From: Corynebacterium sp. P4-C1
Lineage (GTDB): Bacteria; Actinomycetota; Actinomycetes; Mycobacteriales; Mycobacteriaceae
Direction: 5' to 3'
Assembly (NCBI RefSeq): GCF_030503595.1
Contig: NZ_CP129966.1
Coordinates: forward strand, 1,984,001-2,048,000
DNA: 64,000 nucleotides
Part shown: one piece after another, positions 47,978-57,996 of the stretch
Numbering within the stretch: position 1 is the stretch's first letter
How the letters are laid out: each line of letters opens with the position of its first letter
Made by a program: the position numbers and the translations under genes
The notes under the pieces: model-generated
Database searches by the model: none
What the model was told of the DNA's origin: nothing
What the model saw: only the letters and a program-made list of their open reading frames with translations

Positions 47978-48847
47978 GTGACACACCAACCGCCCCGCCG
48001 ACCTGACCGCCCAAACCGTCCGAGCCGCTTGAGCCGTCCGAGCCGTTCCGAAGAGGACCGCCTCGAGCACGGAGATGCCCGGCCGCTGCCGCAGGAGATC
48101 TACATGCGGCGCCGCGTGGCCGCCGCCGCGGTGATTCTCGCCGTTGTGGCCCTGGTGGTGTGGGCACTGACTGCTGTGGCCCGTTCGGGCGGCGGCGACG
48201 AGGCTTCCGAGACTCCTCCGCCTCCGCCGTCGACTTTGGTGACCACGCCGACTGAGCCGAACCCGGGGGAGTCAGGTGAGTCGGGTGAGTCTGGCACGGA
48301 CACCACCACGAGCGGGACTGATTCGACGGGCACCGAAGCGAAGTCGAGCGACGCAGCAGCGACCGAGGAGAAGCCCGGCTCGTCCGAGGGGGCCGAACCC
48401 ACTGGCGAGAAGGATGCCGCGGCTCTGGCCGCGAAGAAGACGTGCGAGCTGCAGGACCTGCAGCTGACCACCGAGTTGAACAAGACGGCGTTCGCGCCCG
48501 GTGAGCCGGCGGACGAGCGCAAGTTCAGCGTCCTCATCCACAACCCCACCGGCGGGGACTGCGTCATCAACACCGACGATAATCAGCTGCGCTTCGCCGC
48601 CTTCTCCATTGCGCGCGAGGGCTACCAGCAGATCTGGAGCGACACCGACTGCAACAAGCCCATGATCACCGGCAAGGAGACGTTCCCGGCCGGCGAGACC
48701 CGCAAGTTCACGGCGGCGTGGTCTGGCCTGGACTCCGCACCCGATCGTTGCGATGCCCGCCAGCCCGCCGCCCCCGGCGCCTACGCCGCCGTCGGCTTCC
48801 TGGGCGAGAACAGCTCCGATCCGGTGACCTTCAATATCACCGGCTAG
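47978..48847 (+). CDS. Membrane-anchored extracytoplasmic protein, unknown
   Basis: A 289-residue protein: a Pro/Arg-rich cytoplasmic N-terminus, one helix (about 47-67), a Gly/Ser/Thr/Glu linker (about 72-150) and an outer domain with four Cys (two pairs possible) and a beta-rich pattern ending D-P-V-T-F-N-I-T-G. GTG 47978 follows TAGGAT by 6 bases. It follows the carbonic anhydrase gene closely and may be co-expressed. Family not recognised. Confidence 0.75.
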   Translation: MTHQPPRRPDRPNRPSRLSRPSRSEEDRLEHGDARPLPQEIYMRRRVAAAAVILAVVALVVWALTAVARSGGGDEASETPPPPPSTLVTTPTEPNPGESGESGESGTDTTTSGTDSTGTEAKSSDAAATEEKPGSSEGAEPTGEKDAAALAAKKTCELQDLQLTTELNKTAFAPGEPADERKFSVLIHNPTGGDCVINTDDNQLRFAAFSIAREGYQQIWSDTDCNKPMITGKETFPAGETRKFTAAWSGLDSAPDRCDARQPAAPGAYAAVGFLGENSSDPVTFNITG

Positions 48848-48887
48848 CTGAAGCTGCGCCGCCCACCCCCGCAGGCTCGGACCGCAC

Positions 48888-49928
48888 CTAGACGATCCGG
48901 CGCAGCCCTTCCACAATGTGGCGCGCCCACAGCGGCGACACGTGCTCGGCCTCGGCGATCTGCTCGGCGTCGGCGACCCGAATCGCGTCAAGGTCGCCGA
49001 ACTGGGCGACGATGCGGTCGATGAGGGATTTCTGCACCCGCGGAATGCGGGACAGCGCCCGGTACCCGCGCGGGGTGACCGCCTCCATGAGGCTCTCCTC
49101 GGTCGCGGGCAGACCCAGAATGCTGGCTAGCGCGGAGGTGCTCAACAGCTCGGAGTCGGGGAGGAGGTCGAGGGAGTCGATGGTGTCGTCGATAAGCGAA
49201 TTGCTCGGCGTGCCCTCCGCGACGAGGTAGTCGCACACCAGCATGGCGATGTCGTGGTAGATGTTGCCGCGCAGCTCGATGAGCTGGAGACGCAGCTGCC
49301 GCGCGTCGGAGCCGAGCTCGAGGATCTGGTCGTCAACGTCGCGGGCGGCGCGCTGCAGGAGCAGCTGGCGCTGAAGGAGGTGCAGGACGTCCTCGACCGT
49401 GGCGTAGCGGTTCATCTCCGCGACGCTGAGGCGCTGGTTCGCCTTATCGACGCGCAAACGGTACTGCTCCACCGTCGCGATCGCCTGGCGGGCGCGCGTC
49501 ATCATCACGCCGGGCTCCTCGATCGCGTGGCGTTTGCCGTCGGCGTAGACCGTGAGGATGCCCATCGACGCCGACACCGACACAACCGGCACTCCCGTGT
49601 GCAGGGCCGTGCGCTCGGCGGCGCGGTGGCGGGTGCCCGTCTCGGAGGTCGGGAACGTCGGCGACGGCACGAGCTGGACGTTGGCGCGGGTGATGCGGGT
49701 GGCGTCGCCAGAAAGAATGACGGCACCGTCCATCTTCGCCAGCTCGCGCAGCAGCGTCGGGGTGAACGGCACGTCGAATTCGATGCCGCCGTCGCAGATT
49801 TCGGCGACCTCGGGGCCGTTGCCGATCACGATGAGTGCGCCTGTGCGGCCGCGTTTGATGCGCTCGAGCCCGTCACGCAGCTCAGTGCCGGGCGCGAGAC
49901 GCTGGAGCGTGTCACGCATGAAGGTCAT
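48888..49928 (-). CDS. disA: DisA, diadenylate cyclase
   Basis: A 346-residue DNA-integrity scanning protein that makes c-di-AMP. The DAC domain has M-D-G-A (67-69) and G-T-R-H-R-A-A-E-R (98-106; usually R-H-R-T-A); a helical linker and a C-terminal helix-hairpin-helix DNA-binding domain follow. Its promoter (TAGACT 10 bases before the ATG) lies at the 3' end of radA, 12 bases away. Dispersed 11-mer at 49187, near-copy CCTTATCGACG at 49442. Confidence 0.95.
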   Translation of the reverse strand: MTFMRDTLQRLAPGTELRDGLERIKRGRTGALIVIGNGPEVAEICDGGIEFDVPFTPTLLRELAKMDGAVILSGDATRITRANVQLVPSPTFPTSETGTRHRAAERTALHTGVPVVSVSASMGILTVYADGKRHAIEEPGVMMTRARQAIATVEQYRLRVDKANQRLSVAEMNRYATVEDVLHLLQRQLLLQRAARDVDDQILELGSDARQLRLQLIELRGNIYHDIAMLVCDYLVAEGTPSNSLIDDTIDSLDLLPDSELLSTSALASILGLPATEESLMEAVTPRGYRALSRIPRVQKSLIDRIVAQFGDLDAIRVADAEQIAEAEHVSPLWARHIVEGLRRIV

Positions 49929-49940
49929 AAGAAACGCAGT

Positions 49941-51386
49941 CTACTTTCGCTTGTCGACGCACGCGATCGCCTCCCCCAGCGTCCCCACCTCCTCGACCCG
50001 CATGGCTGGGACGTTGGGGGAGCTGTTGGCTCGGCCCGCGGGGACGATCGCGTGTTCGTAACCCAGGCGGGCCGCTTCAGTGAGACGGCGCTCCAGGTTG
50101 GGGACCCGGCGCAACTCGCCAGCGAGGCCGACTTCGCCGATGACGACGGTTTTGGACGGCAGCGGCTGGTTGTGCAGGCTCGACCAGGTCGCAAGGGCCA
50201 CTGCGAGATCCGTGGCGGTTTCTGTGATGCGCATGCCGCCGACTGTGGCGACGTAGGCGTCCTTGTCGTTCGTGCGCTCCCCGCAGCGCGCCTGGAGGAC
50301 CGCGAGGACCATAGGCACCCGGTTAAAGTCGAGGCCCGTCACGACGCGGCGCGGCGACTTGTTCACCGGGTCGACCGTGAGCGCCTGGACCTCCGCGAGA
50401 ATGGGGCGCACACCGTCCATCGCGACAGTGACAGCCGAGCCGTCCGGCGTCTGCCCGCGGTGGGAGAGGAACAAGCCGGAGGGGTCGGGGACCTCCCGGA
50501 TTCCGTCGGCCGTCTGCTCGAAGCAACCGACCTCGTCGGTGGCACCGAAGCGGTTCTTCATGCCGCGAAGCATGCGCAGGCTCGTTTGCCGGTCGCCTTC
50601 GAAGGTGAGGACGACATCGACCAGGTGCTCCAGCACCCGCGGGCCCGCGACGTTGCCGTCCTTGGTCACGTGCCCGACGAGGAGGATCGGAAGGTTGGTC
50701 GTCTTCGCCAGGGTGGTCAGCGCCGCAGTCACCGCGCGCGATTGCGCGACGCCGCCAGCCACGCCCTCGACGCCGGGTGCCTGCATCGTCTGCACCGAGT
50801 CGACGATCAGCAAGCTCGGCTTCACCGCGTCGACGTGGCCGAAGACCACATCCAAATTGGATTCCGAGGCGAGGAAGAGCCTGTCGTTGAGCCCGCCCGT
50901 GCGCTCCGCGCGGCCGCGGACTTGGGCAGCGGATTCCTCCGCGGTGACGTAGAGGGCGGTGCGGCCGGAACCGGACTCGGACTTGGAATCGGAGCCGGAC
51001 TCTGGTCCGGAGACGGAGTCGGCGGAGGCCCAGCGGCTGGCGACCTCGAGAAGCAGCGTGGACTTGCCCACGCCAGGTTCGCCGGAGAGGAGAACCACTG
51101 ACCCGGGAACAACGCCTCCGCCGAGGACGCGGTCGAGCTCGGAAATGCCGGAAGGGCGTCGATAAGCGGCGCTCGCGGCGATCTTCGTGATTGGCTGCGC
51201 GGCGCTCGTGGGCGTCAACCCGCGGGGAGCTGGGCCCGCGGGGCCTACGGAGGAGGCGGCGGCAGAACGCGGCGCGCTAGCCTGCTCCTGGAGAGTGCCC
51301 CACGCGCCGCATTCGGGGCAGCGGCCGAGCCATTTCGGCGACGAGTAGCCGCACTCGGAACACGTGTGGACGGTGCGCTTCTTCAT
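49941..51386 (-). CDS. radA: RadA, DNA repair ATPase
   Basis: A 481-residue RecA-like protein for recombination-intermediate processing. Zinc finger Cys9, Cys12, Cys25 and Cys28 at the N-terminus; Walker A G-E-P-G-V-G-K-S-T; K-N-R-F-G motif; and a Lon-protease-like C-terminal domain. A Ser/Asp/Glu/Gly insert lies near residue 120. radA-disA is the usual neighbouring pair. Dispersed 11-mer at 51157. Confidence 0.96.
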   Translation of the reverse strand: MKKRTVHTCSECGYSSPKWLGRCPECGAWGTLQEQASAPRSAAASSVGPAGPAPRGLTPTSAAQPITKIAASAAYRRPSGISELDRVLGGGVVPGSVVLLSGEPGVGKSTLLLEVASRWASADSVSGPESGSDSKSESGSGRTALYVTAEESAAQVRGRAERTGGLNDRLFLASESNLDVVFGHVDAVKPSLLIVDSVQTMQAPGVEGVAGGVAQSRAVTAALTTLAKTTNLPILLVGHVTKDGNVAGPRVLEHLVDVVLTFEGDRQTSLRMLRGMKNRFGATDEVGCFEQTADGIREVPDPSGLFLSHRGQTPDGSAVTVAMDGVRPILAEVQALTVDPVNKSPRRVVTGLDFNRVPMVLAVLQARCGERTNDKDAYVATVGGMRITETATDLAVALATWSSLHNQPLPSKTVVIGEVGLAGELRRVPNLERRLTEAARLGYEHAIVPAGRANSSPNVPAMRVEEVGTLGEAIACVDKRK

Positions 51387-51404
51387 CGCGGGCCGGCCGG
51401 GAGC

Positions 51405-52019
51405 TTAGTGGGAGGTGTGCCCTTCGTGGGCCTGCTCGGCCTCGGGCTGACGGTGGGTCTTGCCGGACTCGACGGTCGGAGCGGAGATGGTGGCGAGTGC
51501 CTCGACCTTGCCCGAATCGAACGTGAAGGTGACGGGCAGGTTGCCGCCGTACGCGTACTCGCGGTTGTTCAGCTCGGTCTTGACGTACTGGATCTTGTCC
51601 AGGTCCGTCTGGGGCAGGTTGTCCAGGCCGTCCGCGGAGTCGCCGACGATGGACGTGTTGTACGGCATCGGGGCGACGGAGCCGAGCTGCACGTTCTGGC
51701 CGTCGACCTCGACGGACTGCAGCTGGTGGTCGCGCATATCGTAGTCCTGGTTCGTGGCGGTGAACTTTAGGGCTGCCTCGCCGTTCTCGTCGAGGAGGAC
51801 GGTGACGTCGCGGACGGCCACGGAACCGTCTTCAGTCTGGGCGCTGGCGCCGTTGACAGCCGCGACCTGGGAAGAGGTCTGGGTGATCTGGCCTGCCGAG
51901 CATGCGGCGAGCAGCAAAGCGGATGCGGCGGCGACCGAAACAGCGCCACCGCGGCGTGCGACCGACTTCAGGGACTTCACGTCGATGTCCTCCATAGAGA
52001 TTTCTTTAAGGCGTATCAC
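51405..52019 (-). CDS. LpqE-like lipoprotein
   Basis: A 204-residue lipoprotein with lipobox L-L-A-A-C (Cys40) and a His/Glu-rich C-terminus ([16 protein letters not shown]) that might bind metal. Position upstream of radA and divergent from carD matches the mycobacterial lpqE gene. GTG 52019 follows TAAGGT by 6 bases; ATG 51995 is an alternative. Function unknown. Confidence 0.75.
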   Translation of the reverse strand: MIRLKEISMEDIDVKSLKSVARRGGAVSVAAASALLLAACSAGQITQTSSQVAAVNGASAQTEDGSVAVRDVTVLLDENGEAALKFTATNQDYDMRDHQLQSVEVDGQNVQLGSVAPMPYNTSIVGDSADGLDNLPQTDLDKIQYVKTELNNREYAYGGNLPVTFTFDSGKVEALATISAPTVESGKTHRQPEAEQAHEGHTSH

Positions 52020-52190
52020 CGAATCACCTTAGCCTTTCGGCAGCCCCAATACACAGTTTGTGTGCCGACCGGAGACATACCGCACGCCCAAACAGGGGTC
52101 ATCCGGGGGTATCCGGGCAGGCCCGGCAGGGGCAACGGGGCAGGTGCTAGGATCGTCATGTTGATTCGAACCCCCGAAAGAGGAGATTTC

Positions 52191-52784
52191 ATGGATTTCA
52201 CAGTCGGAGAAGTGGTCGTCTACCCGCACCACGGTGCGGCCCGTATCGCCGACATTGAAAAGCGTGAGATGGGCGGGGAGGAGCTCGACTTCCTGGTCCT
52301 GAATATCCTGCAGTCCGATCTTTCGGTGCGCGTGCCCGTGAAGAACGCCGAGTTGGTCGGCGTCCGCGATGTCGTGGGGGAGGAGGGCCTGCGCAAGGTC
52401 TTCTCGGTCCTGCGCGAAACGGACGTCGAGGAGGCCGGCAACTGGTCCCGCCGCTACAAGGCCAACCAGGAGCGTTTGGCGTCCGGCGACATCAACAAGG
52501 TCGCTGAGGTTGTGCGCGATCTGTGGCGCCGCGACCAGGGCCGCGGGCTGTCTGCGGGTGAGAAGCGCATGCTGGGCAAGGCCCGCCAGATCCTCGTCGG
52601 CGAGCTCGCGCTCGCGGAGCCGGTGGACGAGAAGAAGGCCGACGGCATGGAGAAGGAGATCCAGGCGGTGATCGCGCGGCATGTGGAGCAGGGGCTCGTC
52701 GAAAAGCCGCGCGAAGATTTCGATCCTGAGGACGATGTCGATCTCGACGACCTCAGCTTCGACGACGATGACAGCGAGGACTAG
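52191..52784 (+). CDS. carD: CarD, RNA polymerase-binding transcription factor
   Basis: A 197-residue regulator that binds RNA polymerase beta and stabilises open complexes at rRNA and other promoters. N-terminal Tudor-like domain ([15 protein letters not shown]) and a helical C-terminal DNA-binding part with R-R-Y-K-A-N and W-R-R-D; an acidic tail (D-D-D-D-S-E-D) is added. The ATG at 52191 has AGAGGAG 6 bases upstream; TAGGAT at 52149-52154 gives a short 5' UTR. The end overlaps ispD by 17 bases. Confidence 0.95.
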   Translation: MDFTVGEVVVYPHHGAARIADIEKREMGGEELDFLVLNILQSDLSVRVPVKNAELVGVRDVVGEEGLRKVFSVLRETDVEEAGNWSRRYKANQERLASGDINKVAEVVRDLWRRDQGRGLSAGEKRMLGKARQILVGELALAEPVDEKKADGMEKEIQAVIARHVEQGLVEKPREDFDPEDDVDLDDLSFDDDDSED

Positions 52785-53526
52785 CTCCCCCGTCGTCGCG
52801 CTTGTTGCCGCCGCCGGGCGTGGGACGCGGCTCGGCGCCGAGATTCCGAAGGCGTACGTGCAGCTGCGCGGCCGGTCACTGTTGGAGCGGTCGGTCACGG
52901 CGATGGAGACGTCCGAGATCGTCGACAGGATCGGCGTGATCGTCAGCCCTGACATGGAGCCTCTTGCGCGGCGGTTGCTGCGCGGCCACGACATCCAGTT
53001 CATTCACGGTGCGGGCGAGCGCGCGGAGTCCGTGTGGGAGGGCCTGAAGGCACTTTCGCTTAACGACGCCACCGTCCTCATCCACGACGCCGCCCGCGCC
53101 CTCACCCCTCCAGGCATGATCGCCCGCGTGGCGCGCGCCGTGCTCGACGGGGCCTCGGCTGTCGTGCCTGTTGTGCCTGTCGCTGACACGATCAAGCGCG
53201 TCACCGCGGACGGCGCGGCTGTCGTGGACACCCCCGATCGCGCCACTTTGCGTGCCGTGCAGACACCTCAGGGCTTCGACTTGGCGACCCTGCGCGCCGC
53301 GAACGAGAAATACTTTGCGCAGGGTGGTGCCGCCGCTTCCGGCTTCACCGCCACCGATGACGCCAGCTTGATGGAATGGTTCGGTGCCCCTGTGACGGCG
53401 GTGCAGGGCGACCCGATGGCGTTCAAGATCACCACCCCGATCGACCTGGTGCTCGCGGAAAGGATCACCGACGAGGCGGAACCGACTGTCTTCGATGTCC
53501 CGGCTTCGATGCCCCCGGGCAGCTAG
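52768..53526 (+). CDS. ispD: IspD, MEP cytidylyltransferase
   Basis: A 252-residue enzyme making CDP-methylerythritol in isoprenoid synthesis. Nucleotide motif [10 protein letters not shown] at the N-terminus, D-A-A-R and the T-P-Q-G-F motif. The start at 52768 lies inside the carD end, implying coupling. A near-copy of the dispersed 11-mer (GCTTAACGACG) is at 53058. Confidence 0.94.
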   Translation: MTARTSSPVVALVAAAGRGTRLGAEIPKAYVQLRGRSLLERSVTAMETSEIVDRIGVIVSPDMEPLARRLLRGHDIQFIHGAGERAESVWEGLKALSLNDATVLIHDAARALTPPGMIARVARAVLDGASAVVPVVPVADTIKRVTADGAAVVDTPDRATLRAVQTPQGFDLATLRAANEKYFAQGGAAASGFTATDDASLMEWFGAPVTAVQGDPMAFKITTPIDLVLAERITDEAEPTVFDVPASMPPGS

Positions 53527-53536
53527 TCTCGGGGGC

Positions 53537-54019
53537 ATGACTGATTTGCGCGTCGGAACTGCGTTTGATGCCCACCAGATTCAGGAGGGCAAGCCGTGCT
53601 GGCTCGCGGGCCTTCTGTTCGAGGACGTTCCCGGGTGCGAAGGGCACTCGGACGGGGATGTGGTCTCCCACGCGATCGTGGACGCGGTGCTCTCGGCGGC
53701 GGGTCTGGGGGATCTGGGGAGCTTCGTCGGCGTCGGCCGCCCAGAGTACGCGGGTGTGACGGGGGCGCAACTGCTCACCGAGTTGCAGGAGCAACTCGAC
53801 GCGGAGGGATTCCGCGTGGTGAATGTTTCGGCGCAGTTGATCGCCCAGACCCCGAAGCTGGGGTCGGTTCGCGGGGAGGCGCAGCGGGTTCTGTCGGAGG
53901 CGCTCGGAGCGCCGGTGTCGGTGAGCGCGACGACAACGGACCACATGGGCTTCACCGGCTCCGGTGAGGGACGGGCGGCGACGGCCGCCGCGCTCGTGGA
54001 ACGAAAGTGCCAACCCTAA
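53537..54019 (+). CDS. ispF: IspF, MEcPP synthase
   Basis: A 160-residue trimeric zinc enzyme for the step after IspE. Metal ligands Asp11, His13 (F-D-A-H) and His45 (H-S-D-G-D-V-V-S-H). The second half is divergent: S-F-V-G-V-G-R-P replaces the common H-F-P-D and T-T-D-H-M-G-F-T-G replaces T-T-E-x-L-G-F-T-G. The ATG follows TAGTCT by 7 bases (leaderless). Confidence 0.92.
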   Translation: MTDLRVGTAFDAHQIQEGKPCWLAGLLFEDVPGCEGHSDGDVVSHAIVDAVLSAAGLGDLGSFVGVGRPEYAGVTGAQLLTELQEQLDAEGFRVVNVSAQLIAQTPKLGSVRGEAQRVLSEALGAPVSVSATTTDHMGFTGSGEGRAATAAALVERKCQP

Positions 54020-54084
54020 GAACTTAAGTCCCTTACCTGCATTTTCAGGTTCCATTCAGCGCATGGCACGGTTACGTTGAGGTC

Positions 54085-55356
54085 ATGCGAAAAATAAAGA
54101 CTCGGACTCGGGCCCTGGCTGTTGTCGTGGCACTGGCTGTCGTGCACGCGCCCGCCGCAGCCACTGCCGGCGCCGCTGTGCCGGCAATGCCGCAGGGCTA
54201 CCCGATTGAGAACTTCGGCACGAAGTGCGGGGACGGTGTGACTCCGGAGTGGCGGTACGCGGAGACGGCGCGCCGCTACCTCGCGGACGGCACCGTCCAG
54301 TTCACCAACCGCACCGACCAGACCGTTCCCTACACCGCGACAGTGGAGACGGGAACCAACCACAAGATCGAAGCCAATTCGAAGGCGGCCCTCCCGAACG
54401 GCTGGGACACCACGGCGAAGACGGACATCGGCCTGAAGGAGTCCAACGGCTGGATCGAGGGCGAGACCTTCGGCCCCATCAAGCTCGGCCCGGGGGAGTC
54501 CTTCCGCGTGGATTACGGAGTGCTTGAGAAGGACTTCATCTCCATGTTCATCACTTGTGACGATGGTGTGCTCCAAAACGCTCCGGGTGCGAACGTCATC
54601 CGCGGCACCGGTCCGGCGGAGCGCTACGCGTTCGCCTACATCATCAAGGCGGACGGATCCATGTCCAACTTGGCGATGGAAATTCCGGCGCGCGCCGAGG
54701 GCGCCAACTCGAAGCCGGCGGGCCAGACGTACACGGCGACGTCGGGGCCGAGCCTGGAGAAGATCGCCAGTGAACGCGACATGGCCGTCAAGCCCGACGC
54801 CAGCTTCCGTCGCGACGCCGACTGGCCGACGGAGGGGCAGCCAGCGCGCAAGGGCGACATGTCGTACTACCCGTACGACATTGAGGCGGTCACGCCGACG
54901 TTCCGCAAGCCCGGCTATTCCCAGGACTTCCTGAACTGGTCGAAGGGCGACTACACCTTCCGGCCCGTGACCGATTACGTCGTCGGCGCCGAGAACAACC
55001 AGTACGTCAACTGGATGGGCGACAACGGCCGCCTCCCGGCCGGCTGGCTCACGTCTGTCGGAGCCGTCAAGCGGGCGTACATGCCGGTGGGCACCGAGCT
55101 GAAACCGATCGACTTGAAGCCCGGCGAGCGCGTGCGCGTCGAATACGGGACCACGATGACCCGGATCAACTACCGGGAGATCTCCGCCGGCCGAGACGGC
55201 AACTACTCCCGGATCACGGCCCACCCGCAGTCCAGCGCCCCGACCGGTTTCTGGGCGGAGGCCACGGTGAAGGCCCCGGACGGCACCACACGGACACTCG
55301 ACGTCACCCCGGACGAGTACCGGAATCTCCCTGTCCCCACCCAGTCCTACCTCTAA
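54085..55356 (+). CDS. Secreted protein A of a three-gene paralogous set
   Basis: A 423-residue exported protein (signal to about residue 30, A-T-A-G-A-A). The first ~190 residues resemble the two following proteins: a Cys in F-G-T-K-C, a beta segment F-T-N-R-T-D-Q-T-V-P-Y-T-A-T-V, then F-G-P-I-K-L-G-P-G-E and a second Cys. The second half repeats the last motif (P-I-D-L-K-P-G-E-R-V-R-V). The pattern of amphipathic strands with a P-G turn recalls aerolysin/ETX-MTX2 proteins, but this is an inference. No anchor. Function unknown. Confidence 0.75.
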   Translation: MRKIKTRTRALAVVVALAVVHAPAAATAGAAVPAMPQGYPIENFGTKCGDGVTPEWRYAETARRYLADGTVQFTNRTDQTVPYTATVETGTNHKIEANSKAALPNGWDTTAKTDIGLKESNGWIEGETFGPIKLGPGESFRVDYGVLEKDFISMFITCDDGVLQNAPGANVIRGTGPAERYAFAYIIKADGSMSNLAMEIPARAEGANSKPAGQTYTATSGPSLEKIASERDMAVKPDASFRRDADWPTEGQPARKGDMSYYPYDIEAVTPTFRKPGYSQDFLNWSKGDYTFRPVTDYVVGAENNQYVNWMGDNGRLPAGWLTSVGAVKRAYMPVGTELKPIDLKPGERVRVEYGTTMTRINYREISAGRDGNYSRITAHPQSSAPTGFWAEATVKAPDGTTRTLDVTPDEYRNLPVPTQSYL

Positions 55357-55404
55357 TAAGAACTAGAACCAGGCTCAAGCCCAGAACCAGAAAAGGATTC
55401 GACC

Positions 55405-55962
55405 ATGAAACGCATCATCGCCGCAGCCACCGCTGTGACCCTCGCTTTCGCCCCTGCTGCCAACGCACTCCCGCAGCGCAACTTCGACGCGACCAACCCG
55501 ACGACTATCGGCGAGCGCTGTGCCAACCCGGGCGACCGCGGCCAGACGGTCGAGATCGTCCGCAGCTACTTCGATGGCTCCGCCGGCACCTGGACGGTGT
55601 CCAACTACAACGACGAACCGCTGCCGCTGATCCGCACCATCAAGGAAACGAAGACCAAGACGTGGAACGTCAGCGCAGGTCTAAGCTTCGATGTTGCCAA
55701 GCTGATTCAGTTCACCTTCTCCACCAGCTACACCACCGAGCAATCCTACGAGGTCGGCGAGCAGGTCGGCCCTTACAACGTCGCCCCGGGCAAGACCGCC
55801 GTGATGCAGGCTGGCTGGATCGTCTCTGACTTCAAGGGCCAGGAGACAGTGTGCGGCAGCGACAACACCTGGCAGGCCGCCGGCAACACGTTCACCGCGA
55901 CGATGCCGAAGGAGCGCCACGTCCGCGTCAGCACCCGCGACAACATGGACTGGGGCGCCTAA
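55405..55962 (+). CDS. Secreted protein B of a three-gene paralogous set
   Basis: A 185-residue exported protein; signal cleaved near A-N-A-L-P. Two Cys (G-E-R-C and E-T-V-C) about 110 residues apart, a Thr/Lys/Ser-rich strand (I-K-E-T-K-T-K-T-W-N-V-S), F-T-F-S-T-S-Y-T-T and then V-G-P-Y-N-V-A-P-G-K. These features match proteins A and C, and recall beta-pore-forming toxins of the aerolysin fold. AAAAGGA stands 8 bases before the ATG. The stop is followed directly by the ATG of C. Confidence 0.75.
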   Translation: MKRIIAAATAVTLAFAPAANALPQRNFDATNPTTIGERCANPGDRGQTVEIVRSYFDGSAGTWTVSNYNDEPLPLIRTIKETKTKTWNVSAGLSFDVAKLIQFTFSTSYTTEQSYEVGEQVGPYNVAPGKTAVMQAGWIVSDFKGQETVCGSDNTWQAAGNTFTATMPKERHVRVSTRDNMDWGA

Positions 55963-56529
55963 ATGAGGAAATTCACCGCGGCGCTGTTGTCGGCTGCTGT
56001 CGTTGCCGGTCTCGCGGCGCCGGCGCAGGCGGCGGCACCGGAATTCGAGCTTCCGCAGCGCTGGAACGACGACCTGGCTCCGGGATCCCACTGCGCAACC
56101 CCGGGGCAGACGGACACGTACGTGACCGCGAAGAGGCGCTGGTTCAAGCAGACCGACGCAGCCAGTGTCGCGAACTTCACGGAGGAAGCCGTCCCGGTAT
56201 CCCAGAACGTGAAGGAAAAGCGGGTGGAAACGCTCGAGGTGTCGGGCACCTTCACTCCGAAGGGCGACCTGGTGAAGAATGTCTCCCGCGCCTACGGCTG
56301 GAAGTACGTGCACCAGGTGACGTGGACGCTAAACCAGAAGGTCGGTCCGTACACACTCGCCCCGAATACCCAGGGGCGCCTCGTCTGGGGCTTTACCATG
56401 CTCGACGGTGACGCCCAGGATGTGCGGTGCGGGGAGGATCAGGTGTGGGGTGCCGTCGGCAAGCAATATGCTTTCACCCTTCCTGAAGCGCGGTATGCGG
56501 AGCTGAAGGTCGAATCTTCGGAACTGTAG
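55963..56529 (+). CDS. Secreted protein C of a three-gene paralogous set
   Basis: A 188-residue exported protein; signal ends near A-Q-A. Same architecture as B: G-S-H-C and D-V-R-C cysteines, a charged strand (N-V-K-E-K-R-V-E-T-L-E-V-S-G-T-F), then V-G-P-Y-T-L-A-P-N, and a C-terminal strand. It starts with no gap after B, so they are one transcript. Function unknown; perhaps a complex of B and C with the larger A. Confidence 0.75.
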   Translation: MRKFTAALLSAAVVAGLAAPAQAAAPEFELPQRWNDDLAPGSHCATPGQTDTYVTAKRRWFKQTDAASVANFTEEAVPVSQNVKEKRVETLEVSGTFTPKGDLVKNVSRAYGWKYVHQVTWTLNQKVGPYTLAPNTQGRLVWGFTMLDGDAQDVRCGEDQVWGAVGKQYAFTLPEARYAELKVESSEL

Positions 56530-56538
56530 ACTGCGGTT

Positions 56539-57993
56539 GTGACTCAACGCATTTTCGATACCGCGACCCGCACACTCCGTGACTTCGAACCTGTCCGCGC
56601 CGGGCATGTCTCGATGTACGTGTGCGGGGCGACGCCGCAATCTTCGCCGCACATCGGGCATCTGCGCTCGGGGGTGGCGTTCGACATTGTGCGCCGCTGG
56701 TTCGCCGCGAACGGCAACGACGTGGCGTTCGTCCGCAACGTGACGGATATCGACGACAAGATTCTCACCAAAGCCGCCGACAACGGCCGCCCGTGGTGGG
56801 AGTGGGTGTCCACGCACGAGCGCGAGTTCACGCGCGCCTACAACACGCTGAATGTGCTGCCGCCAAGCGTGGAGCCGCGTGCGACGGGGTTCGTGACGCA
56901 GATGGTCGAGTACATGCAGCGTCTCATTGACAACGGTTTCGCCTACGCGGCGGACGGGTCGGTGTACTTCGATGTCGCGGCGTGGGTCGCGGCGGACGGG
57001 TCGGATTACGGCTCGCTGTCGGGCAACCGCGTCGAGGAGATGGAGCAGGGCGAGTCCGATGTACGCGGGAAGCGCGGTGCACACGACTTCGCCCTGTGGA
57101 AGGCGGCGAAGCCGGGGGAGCCGAGTTGGCCGACTCCGTGGGGCGACGGCCGCCCGGGCTGGCACCTGGAGTGCTCGGCGATGTCCACGTGGTATCTCGG
57201 CGCGGAGTTCGACATCCACGGCGGCGGGCTCGACCTGCAGTTCCCGCACCACGAGAACGAGCAGGCGCAGTCGCACGCCGCGGGCGACGGTTTCGCGCAC
57301 TACTGGATGCACAACCACTGGGTGACCATGGCTGGCGAGAAGATGTCGAAGTCGCTGGGCAACGTGCTGTCCATCGACAACATGCTCGAGGACGTGCGCC
57401 CGGTGGAGTTGCGCTATTACCTCGGTTCAGCGCACTACCGCAGCGTGCTCGAGTACTCGCCGGCGGCGCTGCAGGAAGCGGCAGTCGCTTATCGACGAAT
57501 CGAGGACCTCATCTCCCGCACCTCCCGCTCCGGGCTCGTCGAACGCGGGACCTGGACCGACGGTTTCGCCGCCGCGATGAACGAGGATTTCGCTGTGCCT
57601 AAAGCCCTGGCCGAGATTCACAACACCGTGCGCGCGGCCAACAAGGCGCTCGCCGACGGAGATGCCGGAACCGCTCGTGAACTCGCCGGCTCGGTGCGCG
57701 CGATGACGGCTGTGCTCGGTGTCGACCCGGTGGAGTGGGCTGACAGGGCAGGCACTGCAGGCGCCGCGGGCGCTGGTGGTGCGGGCGCGGCTGGTGGCGC
57801 CGCCGCCGGTGATTCGGCGGGTGCCGCGGCTGCCCTCGATGTGCTGGTCACTGCGGAGCTGGAGCGCCGCGCGCAGGCCCGCGCCGAGAAAGACTGGGCC
57901 ACCGCCGACGAGGTGCGCGACCGCCTCACTGCCGCGGGCATTGAAGTGACGGACACCGCTGATGGTGCGACGTGGGAGCTGAAGGGAAACTAG
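56539..57993 (+). CDS. cysS: Cysteinyl-tRNA synthetase
   Basis: A 484-residue class I enzyme. HIGH motif as P-H-I-G-H near 38, K-M-S-K-S in the C-terminal half, zinc ligands including W-H-L-E-C-S and H-H-E-N-E. An Ala/Gly stretch near residue 400-430 (A-G-A-A-G-A-G-G-A-G) inserts into the C-terminal helical domain, likely a flexible, variable-length loop. GTG follows TAGACT by 6 bases. Dispersed 11-mer at 57487. Confidence 0.96.
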   Translation: MTQRIFDTATRTLRDFEPVRAGHVSMYVCGATPQSSPHIGHLRSGVAFDIVRRWFAANGNDVAFVRNVTDIDDKILTKAADNGRPWWEWVSTHEREFTRAYNTLNVLPPSVEPRATGFVTQMVEYMQRLIDNGFAYAADGSVYFDVAAWVAADGSDYGSLSGNRVEEMEQGESDVRGKRGAHDFALWKAAKPGEPSWPTPWGDGRPGWHLECSAMSTWYLGAEFDIHGGGLDLQFPHHENEQAQSHAAGDGFAHYWMHNHWVTMAGEKMSKSLGNVLSIDNMLEDVRPVELRYYLGSAHYRSVLEYSPAALQEAAVAYRRIEDLISRTSRSGLVERGTWTDGFAAAMNEDFAVPKALAEIHNTVRAANKALADGDAGTARELAGSVRAMTAVLGVDPVEWADRAGTAGAAGAGGAGAAGGAAAGDSAGAAAALDVLVTAELERRAQARAEKDWATADEVRDRLTAAGIEVTDTADGATWELKGN

Positions 57994-57996
57994 AGC

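Noticed and set aside
49254..51101. 615-codon plus-strand frame over disA and radA
   Set aside because: Shadow of two real minus-strand genes with clear motifs; composition dominated by Arg/Val/Asp/Gly.
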